Source of the DNA: WLNJ01 sp037131165
GTDB lineage: Bacteria > Actinomycetota > Thermoleophilia > Solirubrobacterales > Solirubrobacteraceae
Direction of reading: 5' to 3'
DNA: 63,419 nt
Assembly: GCA_037131165.1 (NCBI GenBank)
Contig: JBAXRO010000003.1
Coordinates: 1 to 63,419 of the forward strand
Under the pieces are notes generated by a model. It saw only the letters and a list, made by a program, of their open reading frames with translations. It was not told the DNA's origin and did not search any database. Every line of letters starts with the position of its first letter. Positions within the stretch are counted from its first letter, which is position 1. The translations under genes and the position numbers were made by a program. Below, in pieces: positions 1-8,052 of this stretch.

Positions 1-1
1 G

Positions 2-211
2 GCCAACGATGTGGCTCAGGCCCTCGACGGCGCAGACGCCGCCGTGCTCGTGACTGAGTGGTCCGAGTTCAGGGACATCGATTGGGCTTCGGCTGCCGGG
101 TCGATGAGGGGCAAGGTCGTCATCGACGGACGCAACCACCTCGACGGTGACGCACTTCGTGGGCTCGGTTTCGCCTACGAGGGCGTCGGCCGCGGCGGCG
201 GGCAGTCCTGA
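2..211 (+). CDS. UDP-glucose 6-dehydrogenase, C-terminal end (partial)
   Basis: Only the last 69 codons lie in the window; the reading frame is open from base 2 and ends at TGA 209-211. The residues match the C-terminal UDP-binding domain of UDP-glucose/GDP-mannose dehydrogenases: an ALDGADAAVLVTEW segment, then EF..ID, then VVIDGRN and a closing Y.GVGR. These enzymes oxidise UDP-glucose to UDP-glucuronate with NAD+ in the cytoplasm. The next gene, a nucleotide-sugar pyrophosphorylase, starts 4 bases downstream, which fits a sugar-nucleotide operon. The catalytic Cys/Lys part is outside the window, so a related GDP-mannose or UDP-N-acetyl sugar dehydrogenase cannot be excluded. Confidence 0.85.
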   Translation, partial: ANDVAQALDGADAAVLVTEWSEFRDIDWASAAGSMRGKVVIDGRNHLDGDALRGLGFAYEGVGRGGGQS

Positions 212-215
212 GCCG

Positions 216-1298
216 ATGCAGGCGTTGATCCTCTCAGGCGGCCAGGGCACAAGGCTTCGGCCACTGACCTTGACTGTGCCGAAGCCGGTGGTGCCGATCC
301 TCGACCGACCGCACATCGTCCACATGGTTGACTGGCTGCGGCGCTTCGGGGTCGATGACGTAGTCCTTGCCTGCGGTCACATGGCCAAGGAGATCAAGGA
401 GACGCTCGGCGACGGAACCAGCATGGGAGTGAGGGTGCGCTACGTCGAAGAACCCGAACCTCGCGGAACCGCGGGAGCGATCAAGGAGGCTGAGTCACTG
501 CTCGACGAGCGGCTCCTGGTGCTCAACGGCGACATCCTCGCCGACCTTGACCTCGCGCCTCAGCTCGACCTGCACGAATCGTCCGGGTCGCTGGCGACGA
601 TCGGGCTGATCCCGGTCGACGATCCCTCTGCCTACGGTGTCGTCGTGACCGACGCGGCCGGAGCGGTGGAAGCCTTTGTCGAGAAGCCCGCTCCCGGCGA
701 GGCTCCGACCAACCTGATCAACGCAGGGGTGTACGTCCTCGAGCGGTCGATCCTCGAGGGAGTGCCGGCAGGTGCGGACGTCTCGATCGAACGGGACGTC
801 TTTCCGAACCTCGCAGGGAACGGACTCCATGCCCTCGAGCTCTCGGGCTACTGGCTCGACATCGGTACCCCGGACCGGTACCGCGAGGCGCACTGGGCAC
901 TGCTGGACGGCGATCTGGGCGGCGGGGTCGGCCTCGGCGGCGATCCCGGCGGCGTGACGGTCGGATTTGACTGCGAGCTCGATGGCGAGGTAAGCGGCGC
1001 AGCCTGGCTCGACGACGAGTCGACTGTTGCCGCAGGCGCAAGCGTCGGTCCCAGGGTTGTGCTCGGCGCAGGAACGACCGTCGGCGCAGGAGCGACGATT
1101 CGCGACTCGGTCCTCCTCGCCGGAGTGACGGTAGGCGACGGGTGCGAGATCGAGGGTGCCGTGATTGCGCCGGGCGCCACGATCGGAGAGGGCAGCAGGA
1201 TCGGCCCCGACGTCGTCATCGGCGAGCGCGCCACCGTCCCCGCCGAGTCGGTCCTCGGCGAGGGATCAAGAGTCGATCCCGATGTCGGCGATGAGTGA
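216..1298 (+). CDS. NDP-sugar pyrophosphorylase (mannose-1-phosphate guanylyltransferase type)
   Basis: Protein of 360 residues. Residues 1-235 are a nucleotidyltransferase domain with the signature GGQGTRLRPLT at 8-18, followed by PKP and the later GDI and DIGTP motifs. From about residue 260 the chain turns into hexapeptide repeats (G-x-x-x-x-V/I pattern), the left-handed beta-helix usual in GDP-mannose and glucose-1-phosphate pyrophosphorylases. It joins a sugar 1-phosphate to NTP to give an activated sugar for cell-envelope glycans. ATG 216 was chosen because the motif follows at once; an upstream GTG would add 23 unlike residues. The next gene, a phosphoglucose/phosphomannose isomerase, overlaps its end by 8 bases, so mannose is a plausible substrate, but the sugar is inferred. 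Confidence 0.85.
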   Translation: MQALILSGGQGTRLRPLTLTVPKPVVPILDRPHIVHMVDWLRRFGVDDVVLACGHMAKEIKETLGDGTSMGVRVRYVEEPEPRGTAGAIKEAESLLDERLLVLNGDILADLDLAPQLDLHESSGSLATIGLIPVDDPSAYGVVVTDAAGAVEAFVEKPAPGEAPTNLINAGVYVLERSILEGVPAGADVSIERDVFPNLAGNGLHALELSGYWLDIGTPDRYREAHWALLDGDLGGGVGLGGDPGGVTVGFDCELDGEVSGAAWLDDESTVAAGASVGPRVVLGAGTTVGAGATIRDSVLLAGVTVGDGCEIEGAVIAPGATIGEGSRIGPDVVIGERATVPAESVLGEGSRVDPDVGDE

Positions 1299-2340
1299 CC
1301 TCAGCCCTCAACGGATCGCCGAGCTCGATGCCAGCGGCATGGCGGCGGACATCGTCTCGCTTCCCGACCACCTGCGCGATGCCCTCTGGAGGGTCGAGAC
1401 CGCGGCGATCGAGCCGCTCGATACGCCCGGGGGCTTGGTCATCGCCGGAATGGGTGGGTCCGCGGCGGGCGGGATGCTCGCCGAGGCCGTGCTGGGGGAT
1501 CGAGCTACCCGACCGATCACCGTCAGTCGCGGCTATATGTTGCCCTCGTGGATCTCGGCCAACACGACTGTCCTGTGTTCCTCCTACTCCGGCAACACAG
1601 AGGAGACTCTCGCGGCCTACGAGGCGGCGGGTGTCATCGGAACGCGGAGGGTCGTCGCGACCAGCGGCGGGTCTATCGCTGACCAGGCTCGAGCCGACGA
1701 GGTTCCGGTAATTCCGCTGCCCGGGATCTTCCAGCCGAGGTGTGCGGTCGGCTACATGTTGGTTGCCGCACTGGAGGCTGCCTACCTGGCTGGGGCCGCG
1801 GCCTCCATCAGGACCGAGGTGGACGTCGCTGCGGCACACCTCGAGGCCCTCGCCGCATCTTGGGGGCCTGCCGGGCCCGATGACGGGGAGGCTCGATCGC
1901 TCGCCAGGGCGCTCGAGGGCCGCATCCCGATGGTTCTCGGGGCAGATGCCACTGCCGGTGTTGCGTACAGGTGGAAGACCCAGATCAACGAGAACGCCGA
2001 GGTCCCCTCGTTCAGCGCCGAGCTTCCGGAAGCCGATCACAACGAGATCGTCTGTTGGGCCGGGGCCGCGGACCTCGGCCGCTTCGCAGTCGTCGTCCTC
2101 GGTGACAGCGACAGCCACCCTCGTGAACGGGCGAGGCTTGACATCACCGCCGAGATGGTGCAGCAGGCCGGAATCCCGGTCCATCGGGTCGAGAGCAGGG
2201 GGGAGACGCGGATCGAGCGGATTCTCTCCCTCGTGCTCATGGGAGACCTCGTCTCGTTCTACCTCGCCATTCAGCGCGGTGTCGATCCGACCCCGGTCAA
2301 GGCGATCGACGAACTGAAGGGGCGACTCTCCGCAGCCTGA
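1291..2340 (+). CDS. bifunctional phosphoglucose/phosphomannose isomerase
   Basis: Protein of 349 residues with two SIS sugar-isomerase domains. The first carries IAGMGGSAAGG at 51-61 and the serine-rich phosphosugar loop SSYSGNTEET at 98-106. The region near residue 240 (KTQINENAEVP, then HNE) and the C-terminal GVDPTPVKAIDELK are typical of the archaeal/actinobacterial bifunctional enzymes, which interconvert glucose-, fructose- and mannose-phosphates. It overlaps the preceding pyrophosphorylase by 8 bases (ATGAGTGA), suggesting translational coupling. An in-frame ATG at 1282 would add three residues. Placed with the pyrophosphorylase, it probably feeds mannose-6-phosphate or glucose-6-phosphate into nucleotide-sugar synthesis. 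Confidence 0.88.
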   Translation: MSDLSPQRIAELDASGMAADIVSLPDHLRDALWRVETAAIEPLDTPGGLVIAGMGGSAAGGMLAEAVLGDRATRPITVSRGYMLPSWISANTTVLCSSYSGNTEETLAAYEAAGVIGTRRVVATSGGSIADQARADEVPVIPLPGIFQPRCAVGYMLVAALEAAYLAGAAASIRTEVDVAAAHLEALAASWGPAGPDDGEARSLARALEGRIPMVLGADATAGVAYRWKTQINENAEVPSFSAELPEADHNEIVCWAGAADLGRFAVVVLGDSDSHPRERARLDITAEMVQQAGIPVHRVESRGETRIERILSLVLMGDLVSFYLAIQRGVDPTPVKAIDELKGRLSAA

Positions 2341-2411
2341 GGGGCCTCGGCCGCGCCCAGCGCGAGTGAGGTCGGTATCCCGCAAATCGGGACTGGAAAA
2401 CCACCCCGCCC

Positions 2412-2439
2412 AAACCTTGACACAGGCGTGGTAAGGTTT
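2412..2439 (+). promoter_or_regulatory. inverted repeat before the MerR-type gene, probable operator
   Basis: AAACCTT at 2412-2418 is mirrored exactly by AAGGTTT at 2433-2439, with 14 bases between. It ends 5 bases before the GTG start of the MerR-type regulator and contains a TTGACA (2417-2422) that could be a -35 hexamer. MerR-family dimers bind such dyads in their own promoters, so autoregulation is likely, but binding is inferred. Confidence 0.5.
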
Positions 2440-2444
2440 GGCGA

Positions 2445-2810
2445 GTGGAAGGCCTGACCATCAACCAAGCAGCCGAGACGACCGCCTGGTCGCCGCGAAT
2501 GCTCCGCTACCTCGACTCGAGCGGGCTTGTCGCCCCGCAGCGGACGGCAGCCGGCTACCGGATTTACGGGCCAGGCGAACTCCAGCGCCTCCGCACCCTG
2601 CGAGAGCTGCTCGACACCCGTGCGATCGAGATCTCCGACCTCGGCTTCGCCCGGCGCCTGAGGGAAGAGCCCGAGCTTCGGGTCGCGATCGAGGGATGGC
2701 TCGACGCCGAGCCGACGGCCCCCGAGGGGGTCTCCGAAGGCAGCGACTGGCTGCGCTTCGAGCAGGACAAGCACGAGCGGCTGCTGGCGCTTGCAGGCGG
2801 CAACCGCTGA
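2445..2810 (+). CDS. MerR-family transcriptional regulator
   Basis: Protein of 121 residues starting at GTG 2445. Residues 3-70 match a MerR winged-helix DNA-binding domain: LTINQAAE, then SPRMLRYLDSSGLV, then R...GYRIYG and LQRLRTLRELL. No cysteine pair or recognisable ligand domain follows, only about 45 acidic residues, so the effector is unknown. An exact inverted repeat lies just upstream. Its target may be itself and ahcY, which begins 87 bases downstream on the same strand, but that link is based only on position. Confidence 0.85.
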   Translation: MEGLTINQAAETTAWSPRMLRYLDSSGLVAPQRTAAGYRIYGPGELQRLRTLRELLDTRAIEISDLGFARRLREEPELRVAIEGWLDAEPTAPEGVSEGSDWLRFEQDKHERLLALAGGNR

Positions 2811-2897
2811 GCCCAGCGGCTTCGCGCCCCGTAACGAACTTCGAAACCTGAACAGACAAACCGTCAGACCAAGCAAGAAACCCAAACCGGAGGACCA

Positions 2898-4352
2898 ATG
2901 AGCACAATTTCACCCCTGACCGACGACTTCAAGGTCGCCGACCTCTCGCTCGCCGAGTTCGGTCGCAACGAGATTCGCCTCGCCGAGCATGAGATGCCCG
3001 GACTGATGGCGACCCGTAAGGAGTTCGCCGACAGCCAGCCGCTCAAGGGCGCCCGGATCACGGGATCGCTCCACATGACGATCCAGACCGCAGTGCTGAT
3101 CGAGACCCTGGTCGAGCTGGGTGCCGAGGTCCGCTGGGCCTCATGCAACATCTTCTCGACTCAGGACCACGCGGCGGCAGCCGTTGTCGTCGGCCCCAAC
3201 GGAACACCGGAGCAGCCGAGCGGCGTCCCGGTCTTCGCCTGGAAGGGCGAGACCCTCGAGGAGTACTGGTGGTGCACGGAGCAGGTCGTCCGTTGGCCTG
3301 ACGGTGGTGGCCCCAACATGATCCTCGACGACGGCGGCGACGCCACGATGCTCGTCCACAAGGGCGCCGAGTACGAGAAGGCCGGAGCAGTCCCGGACCC
3401 GGCAGGAGCCGAGTCCGAGGAGTTCCAGGTGTTCCTCAGCCTCCTCCAGCGTTCGCTCGCCGAGGACGGCCAGCGTTACACCAAGATCTCCGAGGGCGTC
3501 ATGGGCGTCACCGAGGAGACGACCACCGGCGTCAACCGCCTCTACCAGCTGGCCGAGACCAACGACCTGCTGTTCCCGGCGATCAACGTCAACGACTCCG
3601 TCACCAAGAGCAAGTTCGACAACCTCTATGGCTGCCGCCACTCGCTCGTCGACGGGATCAACCGCGCGGTCGACGTGATGCTCGCGGGCAAGACCTGCGT
3701 CGTCTTCGGATACGGCGACGTCGGCAAGGGCTCGGCGGAGTCGCTGCGGGTCCAGGGCGCGAAGGTCGTAGTCACGGAGATCGACCCGATCTGCGCTCTG
3801 CAGGCCTCGATGGAGGGCTACGACGTCAAGACCCTCGAGGACGTGATCGAGACGGCTGACGTCTTCATCACGACCACCGGCAACAAGGACATCATCTCGG
3901 CCGACGACATGGCCCGGATGAAGGACAAGGCGATCGTCGGCAACATCGGTCACTTCGACAACGAGATCGACATGGCCGGTCTCGCTCAGGTCGAGGGAAT
4001 CAACTGCCGCAACATCAAGCCGCAGGTCGATGAGTGGGAGTTCCCCGACGGCCACTCGGTCATCGTCCTCTCGGAGGGCCGCCTGCTGAACCTCGGCAAC
4101 GCGACCGGTCACCCCTCGTTCGTGATGAGCAACTCGTTCACCAACCAGGTGATCGCCCAGATCGAGCTCTACGGCAAGAACAGCGACTACGAGAAGAAGG
4201 TCTACGTCCTGCCCAAGCACCTCGACGAGAAGGTCGCAAGGCTCCACCTCGACGCAGTCGGAGCGAAGCTCACCGAGCTCCGCCCCGACCAGGCCGCATA
4301 CATCGGCGTTCCGGTCGAGGGTCCGTACAAGCCGGACCACTACCGCTACTAG
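2898..4352 (+). CDS. ahcY: adenosylhomocysteinase (S-adenosyl-L-homocysteine hydrolase)
   Basis: Protein of 484 residues, the usual bacterial length. It reversibly splits S-adenosylhomocysteine into adenosine and homocysteine, using tightly bound NAD+, and so keeps methyltransferases active. Visible landmarks are HMTIQTAVLIETL, CNIFSTQDHAAAA, EETTTGV, the active-site stretch KSKFDNLYG with Lys237 and Asp241, the NAD-binding GYGDVGKG, GHPSFVMSNSF and the C-terminal KPDHYRY tail that contacts the neighbouring subunit. A strong ribosome site (GGAGGA, 2889-2894) precedes ATG 2898. It follows a MerR-type regulator and precedes a diverged paralogue. All catalytic residues known for the family appear intact. 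Confidence 0.97.
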   Translation: MSTISPLTDDFKVADLSLAEFGRNEIRLAEHEMPGLMATRKEFADSQPLKGARITGSLHMTIQTAVLIETLVELGAEVRWASCNIFSTQDHAAAAVVVGPNGTPEQPSGVPVFAWKGETLEEYWWCTEQVVRWPDGGGPNMILDDGGDATMLVHKGAEYEKAGAVPDPAGAESEEFQVFLSLLQRSLAEDGQRYTKISEGVMGVTEETTTGVNRLYQLAETNDLLFPAINVNDSVTKSKFDNLYGCRHSLVDGINRAVDVMLAGKTCVVFGYGDVGKGSAESLRVQGAKVVVTEIDPICALQASMEGYDVKTLEDVIETADVFITTTGNKDIISADDMARMKDKAIVGNIGHFDNEIDMAGLAQVEGINCRNIKPQVDEWEFPDGHSVIVLSEGRLLNLGNATGHPSFVMSNSFTNQVIAQIELYGKNSDYEKKVYVLPKHLDEKVARLHLDAVGAKLTELRPDQAAYIGVPVEGPYKPDHYRY

Positions 4353-4371
4353 GTCGAAGAGGATTCGCTTC

Positions 4372-4399
4372 ACGGGGCTCGCCTTGGTGCGGGCCCCGT
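4372..4399 (+). terminator. possible terminator after ahcY
   Basis: ACGGGGC at 4372-4378 pairs with GCCCCGT at 4393-4399 around a 14-base loop, followed by TTTGCGTT. It sits 20 bases after the ahcY stop. The stem is only 7 bp and the T-run short, so this is a moderate call. Confidence 0.45.
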
Positions 4400-4424
4400 T
4401 TGCGTTCCGCCACTTTCGCCTTAG

Positions 4425-5690
4425 ATGAGCACCGGTTCGAGCGAGATCACCGACCCAGGACTCGCCCCTGAGGGCGAGGCGCGAATCGTCTGGGCGGACG
4501 GCCAGATGCCTGTGTTGCGCTCGATCCGCGAGCGGTTCGAGGAGGAACAGCCGCTGGCAGGGCTGACGGTCGCGGCCTGCCTGCACATCACGCCGGAGAC
4601 CGCCAACCTGATGCGAACACTCGCAGCGGGAGGGGCCGATGTCTCGCTCTGCGCTGCGAACCCTTACTCGACGGGCGATGACGTCGCCGCAGCGCTGGCC
4701 GTCAACCACGGGGTCGAGGTCCATGCCCGGCACGGCGAATCCCCGGGCGAATATGCGTCCCATGTGGCCGCACTGATCGACAGGGGTCCGGAGGTGACGC
4801 TCGATGACGGGGCGGACCTCGTCAGCGTCCTCCACGCCACCAGGCCCGAGCTGCTCGACGGACTGCGCGGTGGGACCGAGGAGACGACCACAGGTCTCGT
4901 CCGCATTCGCGCGATGGAGCGGGCCGGCGAGCTGCGATGCCCGGTGGTTGCAGTCAACGAAGCCGGCACCGAGCGAGCATTCAACGACCGGTATGGAACG
5001 GGTCAGTCGGCACTCGACGGGTTGATCAGGGCGACCAACATCCTGCTCGCCGGAAGGACCCTGGTCGTCCTCGGCTACGGAGGGGCGGGCAAGGGGATTG
5101 CCGTCCGCGCCGCAGGACTCGGAGCCACGGTGATCGTCTGCGAGGTCGAGCCGATGCGTGCCCTCGAGGCGAGGATGGACGGGTTCGAGGTGCTGCCTGC
5201 CATTGCCGCAGCAGCAAAGGGGGAGGTGTTCATCACCGCGACCGGCGGGATCGGTGCGCTGCGGGCCGAGCACTTCGAGCTGATGAAGGACGGTGCGGTG
5301 CTCGCGAACGCAGGGCACTTCGACGTCGAGGTCGACCTCGGTGATCTCGAGCGGGTGGGAGGGAGCCCGGTCGAGGTCAAGCCGCTGGTCAGTCGCTACT
5401 CGGTCGATGGGAAATCGATCGACCTGATCGCCGGCGGTCGGGTTGTCAACCTGGCGGCAGCGGAGGGCCATCCTGCGGCGGTGATGGACATGAGCTTCGC
5501 AACCCAGGCGCTCACCGTCGTGGCACTCGCGGATGGCTCGCTTGGCGACGAGCCGGGAGTGCGACCGGTTCCCGGTGAGATCGACAACGAGGTAGCCCGC
5601 CTCAAGCTGGCCTCGATGGGCGTCGAGATCGACTCCCTCACGGAAGACCAGCTCGATTACCTGCACTCGTGGCGACCGGACATCGGTTGA
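4425..5690 (+). CDS. AdoHcy-hydrolase-like protein with altered active site
   Basis: Protein of 421 residues, shorter than the ahcY product and closer in form to the archaeal/Thermotoga-type enzymes: it has YGTGQS after the active-site segment and ends DYLHSW without a KPDHYRY tail. The substrate histidine segment (CLHITPETANL), EETTTG and the NAD loop GYGGAGKG are kept. The catalytic segment, however, reads ERAFNDRYG: Glu183 stands where the family lysine is, and the following Asp-Asn pair is inverted to Asn187-Asp188. Loss of the lysine and reversal of the Asp/Asn pair make ordinary hydrolysis doubtful; a different nucleoside substrate or a regulatory role is possible. It follows ahcY by 72 bases on the same strand. 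Confidence 0.8.
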   Translation: MSTGSSEITDPGLAPEGEARIVWADGQMPVLRSIRERFEEEQPLAGLTVAACLHITPETANLMRTLAAGGADVSLCAANPYSTGDDVAAALAVNHGVEVHARHGESPGEYASHVAALIDRGPEVTLDDGADLVSVLHATRPELLDGLRGGTEETTTGLVRIRAMERAGELRCPVVAVNEAGTERAFNDRYGTGQSALDGLIRATNILLAGRTLVVLGYGGAGKGIAVRAAGLGATVIVCEVEPMRALEARMDGFEVLPAIAAAAKGEVFITATGGIGALRAEHFELMKDGAVLANAGHFDVEVDLGDLERVGGSPVEVKPLVSRYSVDGKSIDLIAGGRVVNLAAAEGHPAAVMDMSFATQALTVVALADGSLGDEPGVRPVPGEIDNEVARLKLASMGVEIDSLTEDQLDYLHSWRPDIG

Positions 5691-5736
5691 CTGCCCGGCC
5701 CCGTCCGTCGAGCGGATCGGCGACAATCGGAAACCG

Positions 5737-7119
5737 ATGAGCACTGCACTTCAGGCAGCGGAGGCCAAACTCCGCGCGGATGGCGCCGGCGAGGCGATCG
5801 TTACGGCATTCGCTCGATTCCATGCCCTGCTCGAGAGCGGGGTGGCAGGGATGATCCCTGAGTCGACGATCCTCCCTGCGCAGGAGATACCCGATGCCGA
5901 GGAGCTCGATGGTCCCGACGGATTCGCGAGCGGCCCGCTCGAGGTCACCGTGGTGATCAAGCTCAACGGAGGCCTCGGAACGGGCATGGGAATGACCAGA
6001 GCCAAGTCGCTGATCGAGGCGAGGGAGGGCCTCACCTTCCTCGACGTGATCGCCCGCCAGGTAATCGGACTGCGTGAGCGCACGGGGGCGAGACCCCCGC
6101 TGATCGCGATGAACAGCTTCGCGCCCCGCGACGACACACTCGCCGCGCTGGCCACCCATCCGGGAATCGAGTCCGACCTGCCGCTCGACTTCCTCCAGAA
6201 TCGAGTTCCCAAGCTCCGTGCCGACGACCTGCACCCGGTCGATTGGCCTGCCTATCCGGGCCATGAGTGGGCTCCGCCGGGTCACGGCGACCTCTACACC
6301 GCGCTGGTCACCTCTGGTCTTCTCGAGCGAATGCTGGCCGCCGGCTACCGCTATGCATTCGTCTCGAATGCCGACAACCTCGGCGCCACCCTCGACCCTG
6401 CGATCCTCGGTTGGTTCGCTGCGGAGGGGATCCCCTTCCTGATGGAGGTCGCCGACCGCACCGCGGCCGACAGGAAGGGCGGCCACCTCGCCCGACGCCC
6501 CGACGGCGGGCTGATCCTGCGCGAGATCGCCCAGGTCCCGGACTCCGACCTCGACAGCTTCCAGGACACCGGGCGACACCGGTTCTTCAACACCAACACG
6601 CTCTGGCTCGACCTCCAAGCCCTTGCCGCGAGGATCGACGACGGCGGAGGTGTCCTCGACCTGCCGCTGATCGTCAACCGCAAGACCGTCGATCCGGGCG
6701 ATTCCGACTCGACTGCGGTGATCCAGCTCGAGTCCGCAATGGGAGCGGCGATCGGCCTGTTCGAAGGGGCGCAGGCGATCCGGGTGCCGCGCACCCGTTT
6801 CGCCCCGGTCAAGACGACGTCCGATCTGCTCGCCCTGCGCTCCGACGCCTACCGGCTCACGGCCGAAGGCCAGGTCGCACTGGTCGAATCGCGCAACGGC
6901 GAACCCCCGCTGATCGAACTCGATCCGTCGTTCTACAAGCTGCTCGACGACTTCGAGCGGAGGTTCCCGGGCGGCCCTCCGTCACTGGTCGAATGCGAGC
7001 GGCTGACTGTGAACGGAGACCTGACCTTCGGCTCCGGCGTGGTCGTCCGGGGAGAGGCGAGGGCTGAGGGTGACGAGGTCCCCGGGGTGATCCCGGACGG
7101 GGCAATCCTCGAGGGCTAG
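5737..7119 (+). CDS. UTP-glucose-1-phosphate uridylyltransferase, UDPGP family
   Basis: Protein of 460 residues of the eukaryotic-type UDPGP family rather than the GalU family. The nucleotide-binding loop VVIKLNGGLGTGMGM lies at 73-87, followed by AKSLI, FLDV, MNSF, the NADNLG motif, FNTNTLW and KTTSDLLALRSD. It makes UDP-glucose from UTP and glucose-1-phosphate in the cytoplasm. The product is the substrate of the UDP-glucose dehydrogenase at the window start and of many glycosyltransferases. No strong ribosome site is visible before ATG 5737. Its stop codon overlaps the stop of the converging CtaG gene in a shared CTAG. Confidence 0.9.
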   Translation: MSTALQAAEAKLRADGAGEAIVTAFARFHALLESGVAGMIPESTILPAQEIPDAEELDGPDGFASGPLEVTVVIKLNGGLGTGMGMTRAKSLIEAREGLTFLDVIARQVIGLRERTGARPPLIAMNSFAPRDDTLAALATHPGIESDLPLDFLQNRVPKLRADDLHPVDWPAYPGHEWAPPGHGDLYTALVTSGLLERMLAAGYRYAFVSNADNLGATLDPAILGWFAAEGIPFLMEVADRTAADRKGGHLARRPDGGLILREIAQVPDSDLDSFQDTGRHRFFNTNTLWLDLQALAARIDDGGGVLDLPLIVNRKTVDPGDSDSTAVIQLESAMGAAIGLFEGAQAIRVPRTRFAPVKTTSDLLALRSDAYRLTAEGQVALVESRNGEPPLIELDPSFYKLLDDFERRFPGGPPSLVECERLTVNGDLTFGSGVVVRGEARAEGDEVPGVIPDGAILEG

Positions 7120-7991
7120 CTCGGCAGGGACTCTCGGTCGGCGTCCTCGGCGCCCACCTTCGAGTCGGCGATCGCCTCGGCCCTGCGCTGCCTGCGCTCG
7201 CTGTCAGAGAGCATCTTCATGAACAGCACGGCGAAGGCGATCCCCATCACCAGCGTCTGCTCCGTCGCCATCACCAAGCCGGCAACGCGCTGGTCGGTCA
7301 GTGGATCCATTCCGAGGAAGTCGCCCCGGTAGGCGTACAGCGAGGTCGGCGAGAAGATCAGGATGATCCCGAGCATCGCGACGATCGCTTTGGTCGACGC
7401 CATGTAGAGGACCGGCCCTGTGCCACCGAAGCGCAGGCGCTGGCGGACCGGACCCATCAGGTGCCACCAGTAAAGGAGGCCTGCCGTAAGCAGCGAGGCG
7501 TGCTCGATCGTGTGGATCAGGGAGTTGCGCAGCGCGGCGTCGTAGAGGGTCGGCACGTGCCAGGCGAACATCAGGCCGCAGTAGAGGACCACAGCAAAAG
7601 CAGGGGTCGCGAACAGGCCCATCCGTTCTTCGATTCCGTGGACGCGCTTGGTGACCGGTCGCAGCAGTGCCTTCGTCAGGCCGGCCAGCAGCAGGATCGG
7701 CACGAGGTCGAGCAGGATCACGTGCTGGATCATGTGCATCGTCGCCGACTGCTCCGCGAGGCTGTCGAGCGGCGGGCCGAGGGACAGTCCGAGAAGTGCG
7801 CAGCCTGCCGCGAATGCGAGCAGCCTCGACCAGCCCGGCGAGCGGGCAGCCGGGTCGCGCCGGGTCGAGCGCCATCGGACGGCGTAGACGAGCAGGTAGA
7901 GGACGGCGACAGCGCCAGCCAAGGGTGAGCCCGCGTCGGGGCCCACCTGTTCAGCCGCCAGCGGGAGGATCGCGGAATCGAGCGGGAGCAT
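7116..7991 (-). CDS. CtaG-like cytochrome c oxidase assembly membrane protein
   Basis: Protein of 291 residues with about seven hydrophobic membrane segments. Recognisable caa3_CtaG features are the SATMHMIQHVILLDLVPILLLAGL stretch with its histidine pair, MFAWHVPTLYDAAL, HTIEHASLLTAGLLYWW and LYAYRG. The family is linked to assembly of caa3-type cytochrome oxidase at the membrane. The start was set at ATG 7991 because residues upstream are low-complexity and outside the family; much longer upstream extensions are open but unlike any protein. Its TAG stop overlaps the stop of the converging UDP-glucose pyrophosphorylase gene. No other oxidase gene is in the window. Confidence 0.8.
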   Translation of the reverse strand: MLPLDSAILPLAAEQVGPDAGSPLAGAVAVLYLLVYAVRWRSTRRDPAARSPGWSRLLAFAAGCALLGLSLGPPLDSLAEQSATMHMIQHVILLDLVPILLLAGLTKALLRPVTKRVHGIEERMGLFATPAFAVVLYCGLMFAWHVPTLYDAALRNSLIHTIEHASLLTAGLLYWWHLMGPVRQRLRFGGTGPVLYMASTKAIVAMLGIILIFSPTSLYAYRGDFLGMDPLTDQRVAGLVMATEQTLVMGIAFAVLFMKMLSDSERRQRRAEAIADSKVGAEDADRESLPS

Positions 7992-8052
7992 CCGGGGTGG
8001 ATCGTCGCACGCCTTCGCAGACGCGCGCCCGGACCCCTGCCACCCTCGTCCG

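Noticed and set aside
2377..2391. TCCCG/CGGGA hairpin between the isomerase and the MerR-type gene
   Set aside because: Only five bases pair and no T-run follows; it is too weak to call a terminator.
2811..2897. Possible SAH riboswitch before ahcY
   Set aside because: The leader is only 87 bases and shows none of the conserved SAH riboswitch segments or stems that I can recognise.
3141..5744. Antisense open frame of 867 codons opposite ahcY and its paralogue
   Set aside because: It mirrors two clear genes codon by codon. In high-GC DNA the opposite strand of a real gene often stays open. No domain is recognisable in it.
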